Source: an uncultured cyanobacterium
GTDB lineage: Bacteria; Cyanobacteriota; Cyanobacteriia; CACIAM-69d
NCBI GenBank assembly: GCA_937894105.1
Contig: CALCTI010000455.1
Coordinates: forward strand, 1 to 10,743
Direction: 5' to 3'
Length of the DNA stretch: 10,743 nucleotides
Of the stretch, positions 1 through 6,466 are shown in pieces. Numbering within the stretch: position 1 is the stretch's first letter; every line of letters begins with the position of its first letter. Made by a program: the position numbers and the translations under genes. The notes below the pieces were generated by a model. It ran no database searches, was not told where the DNA came from, and saw only the letters and a list, made by a program, of their open reading frames with translations.

Positions 1-33
1 CTACGGTGCGTTGTGAAAAGCAACACACCCTAC
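1..33. repeat. Palindromic repeat at the window edge
   Basis: The arms are CTACGGTGCGTTG (1-13) and CAACACACCCTAC (21-33) around the spacer TGAAAAG. They pair at 11 of 13 positions, counting one G-U pair. From memory, palindromes of the GTAGGGTGCGTT type are dispersed in filamentous cyanobacterial genomes. The element may continue upstream of the window. Which gene it belongs to, if any, cannot be seen. Confidence 0.45.
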
Positions 34-48
34 CTCCTCAAATTCAGC

Positions 49-90
49 AACGCCACCGCTTTTATGGCAGTTAGGGGAACGGCGTTTTTT
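49..90 (+). terminator. Possible intrinsic terminator of an upstream gene
   Basis: AACGCC (49-54) pairs with GGCGTT (81-86), and the T-run at 85-90 follows directly. The 26-nt loop is long and the stem is only 6 bp, so this is a weak candidate. It would close a + strand transcript entering from before the window. Confidence 0.25.
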
Positions 91-235
91 ATCAGAATTT
101 ATGCGGCCAACTGGCTTCCTGTATAGACTTCAAAGTGTTTCAGAAACAGGCGTGGTGATGGGCAGGTGGCGATCGCCAATCACAACCAGTGAGCGCCTCT
201 GAAATTTAGTGTTGTGGAAAAGTGTGTTCTAAAAA

Positions 236-259
236 ATGCGTTTGGGCATCAAAATCTCT
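236..259 (+). promoter_or_regulatory. Candidate shared regulatory motif, copy 1
   Basis: A 24-bp stretch starting ATGCGTTTGGG and continuing TCAAAATC matches 10066-10089 at 21 of 24 positions. This copy lies 137 bp upstream of the receptor A start codon. The other lies 91 bp upstream of the MFS exporter, in the same orientation. The same placement before two genes of one pathway suggests an operator or promoter element. No regulator is assigned. Confidence 0.4.
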
Positions 260-330
260 CCCTTGAAATCAGTTGTTCCTTTATGTTGTCCACACTGATC
301 TGGTTTTGGCGGCCGACGCTTTGGGGTAAC

Positions 331-351
331 TAACCGTTGCTCTAACGGTTA
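331..351. promoter_or_regulatory. Perfect 8-bp inverted repeat upstream of receptor A
   Basis: TAACCGTT (331-338) and AACGGTTA (344-351) are perfect inverted arms separated by GCTCT. The repeat ends 45 bp before the receptor A start codon. It could be an operator for a dimeric regulator or an mRNA hairpin in the 5' leader. No T-run follows directly, so a simple terminator is unlikely. Confidence 0.4.
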
Positions 352-396
352 CTCGCACCGCTAAGGCTGTTTTTCAGTGGAGTGTGAGGAACAAGA

Positions 397-2955
397 ATGA
401 AACCGACCGTATCGAAGTTGAGTGGGTTAACACTGCTAACCCTCGGTGGTGCCTTGCTGGCAGTCAATGCTGCACTGGCGCGATCGCCCGTTGAGCGCCT
501 TGATGACGTGCGCTCCTCCCAGGGTGACATTGACCGATTAACCCAGGCAACTGTCGTTGTCACAATCACAGGGATTGACGTAGAGTCCACCGACACAGGC
601 ATACAGGTCACCTTAGAAACGGCAGCGGGCCCCGTGGGCGAGCCGGAAAATTCTAGGGTTTTGGGTAATGCACTGATCTTAGAAATTCCCAATGCGGTGC
701 TATCCGATTCTGAATTTGAAGTATTCCAGCCCACTGATGAGATTGCCTTAATTCAGGCGTCCCCACTACCCGGCGATCGCGTCCAACTCTCCATTACCGG
801 CACCGACGCCCCCCCCACCGTCAGCGTCAGCTCTGGCACCTCGGGGCTAACCCTAGCCGTCACCCCCGGCGACCCTAACACCAGTGGTGATGATGATGCC
901 ATTCAAATTGGTGTGGTTGGCGAGCAAGAAGGCGATTATTACGCTCCCAGAGCCAGTGTTGGCACTCGGACTGACACTCCACTGCTGGACGTTCCCCAAT
1001 CTGTCCAGGTGATTACCCAGGATCTCCTCCAAGACCAGGGTGTTATTCGCCTAAACGATGCCCTTCGTAACGTCAGTGGCGCGATCGCCGGTGAAGACGA
1101 TCCCCGGGGGCAGCGCTACACCCTTCGAGGCTTCGACAGTGCTTCGGTGGTGCGCAACGGCGTTCGCCTCAGTAACGGCGGAAACAACAACATCGGCTTC
1201 CAGGAGCTGGCAAACGTTGCGCGTGTGGAGGTTTTAAAAGGACCGGCATCGATTCTAGTGGGGGCCGCAGAGCCGGGCGGGGTGATTAACCTGGTTACCG
1301 AGGAGCCCTTAGCGGAACCTCGCTACGAATTTGGCTTCCGGGGCGGCAACCGTTCCCTCCTTGAACCCAGCATTGATTTCACCGGTCCCCTTACCGAAGA
1401 TGGGCGCGTTCGCTATCGTCTAAACGCCCTGTATCGCACCGAAGAGTACATTCGAGACTACGACACCCCCATCGAGCGATTTTTTATTGCGCCGGTTCTG
1501 GCGATCGATCTCGATGAGGACACGGACCTGATTTTGGAAGGGGAGTACAGCAACGATCGCCGCCCCGGTGAATTTGGTTTAGTGGCGATCGGTGACGGCA
1601 TTGCAGATATTCCCTTTGATCGCGCCCTGTCTGATCGCGATGACGTGCTGACAGCAGAAAGTCTGCGCCTAGGTTATCGGCTGGAGCACCGCTTCAACGA
1701 CGACTGGAAAATCCGCAACTCGGTCTATTTCAACCGCTACGACACCGCCGTTCCCGCCAATGGATCAGGGGCACTGGTCAGCGCAGGATTTCTACCGGAA
1801 TTCTTCAACGAAGAAACTGGCGATCTGGCAATTTATCAGATTCGTCTTGAGCAACCCATTAGCAACCTAGAGATTCAAACCAATGTGGTGGGTGAGTTCA
1901 ACACCGGCGATATTGAACATACATTGCTGGTTGGGGTTGACTTGTTTAGGGTTTGGGACCGCGGCACCGAAACTCGTGCCTCGTTCCCGCCCATCACAGA
2001 AACCTTTAATATCTTTGATCCCGACTATGACGCCCTGCTAGAGAGCAACTTCAACAGCTTTCCCTCGGTGAGTATATTGGAGGGACGCACCGACAGTATT
2101 GGCGTGTATATCCAGGATCAGATCCAGCTGACGGACAACTTGATTGTGCTGGGGTCGTTACGCTTCGACAACGTTTACCAAGAAAGCACTTCGTCTGACC
2201 CCATTAGCGGCATAACTGAAAGTGAGCGGGAAGAGTCGGCGTGGACGCCTCGGATCGGTGTTGTTTACCAACCTTCGGACAATGTTTCCCTATACGCCAG
2301 CTACGGACAATCCTTTGCTCCTAACATCGGCACCACATCTGATGGTGGGCTTATTGAGGCGGAGACGGGCGAACAGGTTGAGGTGGGTGTGCGAGCTGAG
2401 TTCCTTGATGGCAAATTATATGCCAACCTAGCGCTATTCAATTTAATCAAGGATAATGTGGCGCTTCCTGATCCCCTACTCCCGCTCTTTTCTGTGCCCA
2501 GTGGAAAACAGCGCAGCCGCGGTATTGAGCTCGACATTATCGGCGAAATTTTGCCTGGATGGAATGTCGTTGCCAACTATACCTATACCGATACGGAAGT
2601 TCTCGACAGTACCGACGGCACTACGGGTAATGAGCTGTTTAATGCTCCTGATCATATTGCTAACCTGTGGACGCGGTACGAGATCCAGTCTGGATCGTTG
2701 CAGGGGCTTAGCCTTGGTGTTGGTCTGAACTACGTTGGCGAGCGATTTGGCGATTTGGACAATAGCTTTACGGTCGATGATTATCTCTTGACCAATGCGG
2801 CGATTTCCTACGAAGCGGAAAACTGGACGGCGAGCATTAACTTCCGCAATATTTTCGATGTGGAATACATTGAGGGGGTTGCGAACAGTCGCGATGTGGA
2901 TATTTATCCTGGCGAAGGATTTACGGTGATTGGCTCATTTTCAATTCGCTTTTAA
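397..2955 (+). CDS. TonB-dependent siderophore receptor with N-terminal AMIN domain (receptor A)
   Basis: An 852-aa outer-membrane receptor expected to import a ferric siderophore with TonB energy. ATG 397 follows GAGGA (386-390) by 6 nt. Residues 1-29 form a signal peptide (KPTVSKL, a hydrophobic core, then ALA). Residues about 50-156 resemble an AMIN domain (GNALILEIPNAVL, later SITGTDAPPTV). A TonB-box-like stretch DDAIQIGVVGE starts near 166. The plug spans about 195-303, with TPLLDVPQSVQVI, LRGFDSASVVRNG, VEVLKGPASIL and PGGVINLVTEEP. The 22-strand-type barrel runs to a C-terminal Phe (GSFSIRF), as in outer-membrane proteins. These features match the TonB-siderophore receptor family (FhuA/IutA-like). 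It forms a unit with the FecB-like gene 2 nt downstream. The ligand cannot be read from sequence. Confidence 0.95.
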   Translation: MKPTVSKLSGLTLLTLGGALLAVNAALARSPVERLDDVRSSQGDIDRLTQATVVVTITGIDVESTDTGIQVTLETAAGPVGEPENSRVLGNALILEIPNAVLSDSEFEVFQPTDEIALIQASPLPGDRVQLSITGTDAPPTVSVSSGTSGLTLAVTPGDPNTSGDDDAIQIGVVGEQEGDYYAPRASVGTRTDTPLLDVPQSVQVITQDLLQDQGVIRLNDALRNVSGAIAGEDDPRGQRYTLRGFDSASVVRNGVRLSNGGNNNIGFQELANVARVEVLKGPASILVGAAEPGGVINLVTEEPLAEPRYEFGFRGGNRSLLEPSIDFTGPLTEDGRVRYRLNALYRTEEYIRDYDTPIERFFIAPVLAIDLDEDTDLILEGEYSNDRRPGEFGLVAIGDGIADIPFDRALSDRDDVLTAESLRLGYRLEHRFNDDWKIRNSVYFNRYDTAVPANGSGALVSAGFLPEFFNEETGDLAIYQIRLEQPISNLEIQTNVVGEFNTGDIEHTLLVGVDLFRVWDRGTETRASFPPITETFNIFDPDYDALLESNFNSFPSVSILEGRTDSIGVYIQDQIQLTDNLIVLGSLRFDNVYQESTSSDPISGITESEREESAWTPRIGVVYQPSDNVSLYASYGQSFAPNIGTTSDGGLIEAETGEQVEVGVRAEFLDGKLYANLALFNLIKDNVALPDPLLPLFSVPSGKQRSRGIELDIIGEILPGWNVVANYTYTDTEVLDSTDGTTGNELFNAPDHIANLWTRYEIQSGSLQGLSLGVGLNYVGERFGDLDNSFTVDDYLLTNAAISYEAENWTASINFRNIFDVEYIEGVANSRDVDIYPGEGFTVIGSFSIRF

Positions 2956-2957
2956 CG

Positions 2958-4085
2958 TTGCGCAGGCTTTTTCTATTGAATTGCAGTGCTTTTCAGTTCA
3001 ATTTTGGCGGGTTCCGTTTTTCCTCTGCCCTATTGGCGCTAGTCCTGTCCATTGGCGGTGTTGGCTGTGGCGACCCTGGGGCGTCGCCCTCGTCTACCGG
3101 GAAAAACTGTCGCACGGTTTCCCAGGTGCTGGGGGAAACGACGGTGTGCGATCGCCCCAAAAAAGTCGCCGTGCTCGACGTGCATTCCCTCGACTTACTC
3201 CTCTCGCTAGGCGAGCAGCCGGCAGGAGTAGTCACCCCCCTGCCGATCAGCACCAATGACACCAGTCGCGTCCAGCGGCCAGACATTGCCATTCCCTATT
3301 TGGGCGACAAAGTAACCACCCAACCCACCTATTTAGGCTCCTTAGGTCGCCCGCCTTCCTTGGAAGTGCTCAGCCAAAGTCGCCCCGATTTAATTGTGGG
3401 AGAGTCCTGGCAAATACAGGGGGGAGCTGGAGCGCTAATGGCAAAGCTTGCCCCCACCTTGCCTTTAGCGCCCCGCAGCGAAAGGGGAAACTGGCGGAAA
3501 AATTTACGGGCGTTGGCCCAGGCGTTGGGGGATGAAGCGTTGGCCGACCGGGCGATCGCTCGATACCGTCGTCAAATAGACGCAGCCCGCCGAGACCTGA
3601 AATCAGTGATTAAAGCTCACCCAAGGGTGCTTATTCTTACCGGTGAAAGCATGAATAAAGGAGTTTTATTTGTTTTGACGGGAGAGGGCTATATTGGCGA
3701 AGTTTTAGAAAGTATTGGCTTTGACGTGGTGGAGCCTCCCGGTCCCATCCGCAACTTTATACCTCTATCCATTGAAATATTGCCGGAGCTAAATCAGGCG
3801 GACTTAATCTTTGTTTTGGGCTACACTTCCGCAGCCATTCAAACCATTGAGACGGAAGATTTAACGAATACAAAATCCCTACTCGAAACTAAAGACGCCT
3901 TAGTGAATCAGCAGGTGTCAAGAATAAGAACAGACTGGCAAAATAATCCCATTGCCCAATCTTTAAAAGCCAGTAAAAGCGATCGCGTTTACTTTCACAC
4001 GTTCTATGAATGGAACGTGTTGAATGGTCCTCTGGGAGCCGAGCTGATATTGACCCAGCTGCGTGAGTCATTATTAGACAATTAG
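2958..4085 (+). CDS. FecB-like siderophore-binding lipoprotein (A)
   Basis: A 375-aa periplasmic binding protein of the FecB/PeripBP_2 class, expected to pass a ferric siderophore to an inner-membrane ABC importer. The start is uncertain. TTG 2958 is chosen because no ATG or GTG precedes the signal sequence in frame, and TTG 2976 is the alternative. No Shine-Dalgarno site is visible. The start lies 2 nt after the receptor A stop, so translation is probably coupled to it. The N-terminus has a basic start (RRL), a hydrophobic stretch SSALLALVLSIGG and a likely lipid-attachment Cys37 in GVGC; the lipobox is suboptimal. The mature part opens with CRTVSQVLGETTVC, PKKVAVLD and LLLSLGEQPAGVV, then RPDLIVGESW, all typical of the first lobe. 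Cys51 and Cys64 could form a disulfide. The C-terminal lobe includes VLILTGE and EILPELNQADLIFVLG. Confidence 0.88.
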   Translation: MRRLFLLNCSAFQFNFGGFRFSSALLALVLSIGGVGCGDPGASPSSTGKNCRTVSQVLGETTVCDRPKKVAVLDVHSLDLLLSLGEQPAGVVTPLPISTNDTSRVQRPDIAIPYLGDKVTTQPTYLGSLGRPPSLEVLSQSRPDLIVGESWQIQGGAGALMAKLAPTLPLAPRSERGNWRKNLRALAQALGDEALADRAIARYRRQIDAARRDLKSVIKAHPRVLILTGESMNKGVLFVLTGEGYIGEVLESIGFDVVEPPGPIRNFIPLSIEILPELNQADLIFVLGYTSAAIQTIETEDLTNTKSLLETKDALVNQQVSRIRTDWQNNPIAQSLKASKSDRVYFHTFYEWNVLNGPLGAELILTQLRESLLDN

Positions 4086-4104
4086 GGGATTAGACAATTA
4101 GGGG
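4073..4104 (+). repeat. Perfect 16-bp tandem duplication over the stop codon
   Basis: ATTAGACAATTAGGGG occurs twice in a row (4073-4088 and 4089-4104) with no mismatch. The first copy holds the last codons and the TAG stop of the FecB-like gene A. The second copy lies just beyond. The lack of any divergence points to a recent slippage or repair event. Confidence 0.9.
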
Positions 4105-4170
4105 CAAGGCTGAAAACACGGGCTGCACGGGTAACTGCTTTCAGCGATAGGGATAGCTAAAGGCTGAGTT

Positions 4171-4460
4171 GACAATGCCCCTATGCGGTGAAATCGTGAC
4201 CGCTGGAGGGATTGAGCCTGGGACTGGGTGGGAATTTCGTCGGCGAGCGATTTGGCGATCTTGCTAATAGTTTCAAAGTGGACGGTTATTTTCTCACCAA
4301 TGCGGCGATCGCCTATAAGCGCGACAATTGGCGAGCAGCGGTCAACTTCCGCAACCTATTCGATGTTGACTACATTGAAGGCGCAATCAGCGGCAACCGA
4401 TTCTCGATCTTCCCAGGATCAGGCTTCACTATTGTAGGATCGTTCTCTATCACGTTTTAA
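4171..4460 (+). pseudogene. 3' remnant of a third TonB-dependent receptor gene
   Basis: From 4203 to the TAA at 4458-4460 the frame encodes LEGLSLGLGGNFVGERFGD, later LTNAAIAY, NFRNLFDVDYIEG and GSFSITF. This is the last roughly 85 residues of a siderophore receptor barrel, including the terminal Phe. It is closest to receptor A (GERFGDL, DYIEG-like and GSFSIRF segments). A TGA at 4197-4199 interrupts this frame. Upstream, fragments around 4181-4196 (CTATG, CGGT, GAAATC) still line up with codons for LWTRYEI in receptor A if small deletions are allowed, so decay is gradual and the 5' limit near 4171 is approximate. The signal peptide, AMIN, plug and most of the barrel are missing, so no working receptor can be made. 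It is a relic of a further receptor copy in this array. Confidence 0.85.
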
Positions 4461-4482
4461 GTCAATAGCGGTCTAAGTTTAG

Positions 4483-4545
4483 GTCAGCGCGACGGAAGGT
4501 CTATAGTTTTTGTGGCGCTGACTCTTGTGCTGAGTCTCGCTTTTT
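4483..4545 (+). terminator. Two overlapping hairpins before the EamA gene: terminator or attenuator
   Basis: GTCAGCGC (4483-4490) pairs perfectly with GCGCTGAC (4515-4522) across 24 nt. GACTC (4520-4524) pairs with GAGTC (4532-4536) across 7 nt and is followed closely by TTTTT (4541-4545). The two stems share 4520-4522, so they exclude each other at the base. The second stem plus T-run could end transcripts from upstream. The overlap would also suit attenuation of the downstream gene. Which applies is not decided by sequence. Confidence 0.4.
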
Positions 4546-4560
4546 AGGCAACCTAAGGGG
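4544..4560 (+). promoter_or_regulatory. Small hairpin touching the EamA ribosome binding site
   Basis: TTAGG (4544-4548) and CCTAA (4552-4556) form a perfect 5-bp stem with a CAA loop. AAGGGG (4555-4560) is the likely Shine-Dalgarno sequence, and its first two bases lie in the stem. Folding could modestly limit ribosome access. The stem is short, so the effect may be nil. Confidence 0.3.
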
Positions 4561-4563
4561 AAT

Positions 4564-5004
4564 GTGCCAGTGATCGCATCGGAAAACGCCTGGTGGATAT
4601 TTGCATTACTATCGGCATTTTTCGCCGCATTAACCACTATTTTCGCGAAGGTTGGCGTGGCAGGGGTTGACTCGAATTTGGCAACAGCGATTCGAACTGT
4701 TGTGATTTTGGCGATCGCCTGGAGCATCGCTTGGCAAGGGGGGCAACTGTCAAAGCTATGGACGATCACCCCAAAAACTTGGCTATTTCTGATCTTGTCC
4801 GGTATTGCCACCGGGCTATCTTGGCTGTGCTATTTCAAGGCATTACAAATAGGAAATGCCTCGTTAGTTGCACCTATTGATAAATCCGGTGTGGTGCTGG
4901 TGCTGGTACTGTCAGCTCTCTTTCTCGGTGAACCCCTCACCTATTGGGCTGTTATTGGAACTGCTTTTATTGTGGCGGGAACGCTATTTCTACTCAAAGC
5001 TTAG
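4564..5004 (+). CDS. Half-size EamA/DMT-family membrane protein
   Basis: A 146-aa membrane protein with one EamA domain, about half the length of the usual 10-helix drug/metabolite transporters. Five hydrophobic segments are visible, near residues 9-30, 38-57, 70-91, 98-118 and 124-145. Typical EamA wording is YFKALQIGNASLVAPIDK followed by LSALFLGEPLT. Proteins of this size (COG2510-like) probably dimerise to make a full transporter; that is inference. The start is GTG 4564 or GTG 4570, with AAGGGG at 4555-4560 giving spacings of 3 or 9 nt. It lies between a receptor remnant and the AraC regulator, with 126 bp to the latter. The substrate is unknown. A role in siderophore or metabolite export is possible from context only. 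Confidence 0.82.
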   Translation: MPVIASENAWWIFALLSAFFAALTTIFAKVGVAGVDSNLATAIRTVVILAIAWSIAWQGGQLSKLWTITPKTWLFLILSGIATGLSWLCYFKALQIGNASLVAPIDKSGVVLVLVLSALFLGEPLTYWAVIGTAFIVAGTLFLLKA

Positions 5005-5130
5005 GGAGATGGTAAGGGCGATCGCCCAAGGAACATCTTTCACGCTGCCCTCGCCCGAGCAAAGAACAACATCACTTATTGCGATCTGATATCATCAGCG
5101 CACCTTCTCAGAGCTTTAACTAGGTGAGCC

Positions 5131-6126
5131 ATGACCATCACCCTGCGAGATGATGAATTCGTACAACTGCTCCAAGATGAAACGCAAAGCCTACAGCCCG
5201 AGCTGCTAAAAAATCCTAGAGACCGCACGCTTGTGCTTCCCAGTTGCTTAGGAACGGGGTACAAACGAGATATTGTGCTGGAGCGCGACATTTCCCTGAC
5301 GCTCCATCATTATCAGTTGCACGAGGACACAATCATTTCCCACTCGAAAGCACAGCGTGACTGTTTTGAATTTTCGTTTATCGACACTGGAAAAGCCCTG
5401 GTTGATGAGTATCTATTTCAAGCCCATCAAGATGCTCTTTTCCAGAATTCCGATATGCCCGCTGCTGAAGTGCTGCAGTATGCCGATCAGAGGTTTCTGG
5501 CTGTGGATGTTCATATAGAAAAGTCGGTTTTGGCGACAATGTTCGAGGCCTATGGGGAAACGGTGCCCCCAGAGTTGCGTTCCATGGTTGCTGGAAACGA
5601 TGATCGCCCTGTGCTGCCTCCCTTGAAAATACAGCCTGTAATGCAGCAGCTCCTTCAGAAAATTTGGCATTGTCCCTATGAAGGGTTAACGCGATCGCTC
5701 TTCCTCGAAGCAAAGTCGCTCGAACTAATCGGACTTTACCTCCAGGAAACCCACGGCGATCGCAACCCTAACGATTCGGTCTCTAAACTCCAGGCGGCAG
5801 ACATTGATAGCATTCGCAACGCCCAAAATATTCTCCAGCAAAATCTTAATGCTCCCCCGTCCCTGATGGAGTTGGCGCGCCAGGTGGGAATTAATGATCG
5901 CAAACTGAAGCAGGGTTTTCGAGAACTGTTTGATACCACTGTTTTTGGCTACTTAACCCAGCAACGGATGGAGCGTGCTTGCCAGCTTCTGACACAAGAA
6001 ATATCCGTCAGTACCGTAGCGTTCCTGGTGGGCTACAAAAGCCCCACGGCCTTCAGCGGCGCATTTCGACGCACCCTGGGAATCACGCCAAAGGCTTACC
6101 AAATGTCAAAAAGCCGTCGAGCCTAA
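5131..6126 (+). CDS. AraC-family transcriptional regulator, PchR-like
   Basis: A 331-aa regulator. ATG 5131 follows AGGTGA (5122-5127). The N-terminal part, about residues 1-230, begins MTITLRDDEF, like cyanobacterial PchR-type proteins, and probably senses a ligand. The C-terminal DNA-binding domain has two helix-turn-helix units. The first is near 244-264 (SLMELARQVGINDRKLKQGF) and the second near 292-314 (VAFLVGYKSPTAFSGAFRR), followed by GITPKAYQ, the AraC signature. PchR proteins activate siderophore receptor and synthesis genes when the ferric siderophore is present, which fits its place between two receptor modules. Likely targets are receptor B just downstream and perhaps receptor A. 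AraC proteins commonly bind direct repeats, and one lies at 6290-6342. The effector is not known. Confidence 0.92.
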   Translation: MTITLRDDEFVQLLQDETQSLQPELLKNPRDRTLVLPSCLGTGYKRDIVLERDISLTLHHYQLHEDTIISHSKAQRDCFEFSFIDTGKALVDEYLFQAHQDALFQNSDMPAAEVLQYADQRFLAVDVHIEKSVLATMFEAYGETVPPELRSMVAGNDDRPVLPPLKIQPVMQQLLQKIWHCPYEGLTRSLFLEAKSLELIGLYLQETHGDRNPNDSVSKLQAADIDSIRNAQNILQQNLNAPPSLMELARQVGINDRKLKQGFRELFDTTVFGYLTQQRMERACQLLTQEISVSTVAFLVGYKSPTAFSGAFRRTLGITPKAYQMSKSRRA

Positions 6127-6147
6127 CCAGTATTGACCGGACTTGTC

Positions 6148-6280
6148 CTAGGGGCTGTCATCAATTGAATCCCTAAGTCAAGAGCCGTGAGGGTTTCAGC
6201 CCCTAGCTTTGTTTGTTTTTAAAGGGCGTGTACTCCCCACGGCATAAGGCTTATGGAGATTAATTGATGACACGCCCTAG
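6148..6280. mobile_element. MITE-like element with about 46-bp inverted ends and CTAG flanks
   Basis: The left end begins CTAGGGGCTGTCATCAATT at 6148. The right end, read on the minus strand from 6280, begins CTAGGGCGTGTCATCAATTA. The similarity continues inward (CTAAG and ATAAG, then GCCGTG at 6184-6189 against CACGGC at 6238-6243), giving arms of about 46 bp with mismatches around a 40-bp centre. CTAG at both outer edges looks like a 4-bp target duplication, as made by IS5-group elements (target YTAR). Each half also folds alone: CTAGGGGCTG with CAGCCCCTAG (6197-6206), and GGGCGTGT (6224-6231) with ACACGCCC (6270-6277). It is far too short for a transposase and would be mobilised in trans. 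The family assignment is tentative. Confidence 0.7.
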
Positions 6281-6289
6281 TCTTTATCG

Positions 6290-6342
6290 GGAATCGAAGA
6301 AAAAAGTCCCGATCGCAGAGAAAAAAGTCCGAATCGAAGACG
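6290..6342 (+). repeat. About 20-bp direct repeat upstream of receptor B, possible operator
   Basis: GGAATCGAAGAAAAAAGTCC (6290-6309) is followed by a 21-nt variant (6310-6330) ending GAGAAAAAAGTCC, then a partial third copy GAATCGAAGA (6331-6340). The period is about two helical turns. The array lies 125 bp before the receptor B start and directly downstream of an AraC-type regulator gene. Members of that family often bind such repeats. The regulatory role is inferred, and simple slippage in A-rich DNA is the alternative. Confidence 0.5.
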
Positions 6343-6377
6343 TTACAGCAATTGCAGCCTTCTAAACTGGCGACTAA

Positions 6378-6400
6378 CTATTTGCGAAATATTTCTATCT
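6378..6400. promoter_or_regulatory. AT-rich palindrome in the receptor B leader
   Basis: GAAATATTTC (6386-6395) is a perfect 10-bp palindrome in an AT-rich stretch about 70 bp before the receptor B start. It could be part of a promoter or an iron-regulator site. It does not match the Fur consensus well, so no protein is assigned. Confidence 0.2.
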
Positions 6401-6466
6401 AGCTTCTCCCATCAAAGGGAGCGATAGGAGAATCGCGCGTCCTGTTAGTTGTGGTGTGAGGGAACT

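Noticed and set aside
342..734. 130-codon minus-strand frame opposite the receptor A start
   Set aside because: Ser/Thr/Pro-rich antisense product of a real gene, with no supporting start region or motifs.
2930..3259. 109-codon frame overlapping the end of receptor A and the start of lipoprotein A
   Set aside because: Arg/Trp-rich product without family motifs; the FecB motifs lie in the other frame.
4099..4183. TAGGGGCA (4099-4106) and its inverse TGCCCCTA (4176-4183) as ends of a small mobile element
   Set aside because: The arms do not extend beyond 8 bp, no target duplication is seen, and the right arm lies in the decayed receptor sequence.
4483..4560. Guanidine riboswitch before the EamA gene
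   Set aside because: The paired stem-loops with ACGR loops expected of guanidine-II are not present, and no other known class was recognised.
6376..6400. Fur box in the receptor B leader
   Set aside because: The AT-rich palindrome GAAATATTTC is present, but the hexamer pattern of a Fur site (GATAAT-like units) could not be matched convincingly.
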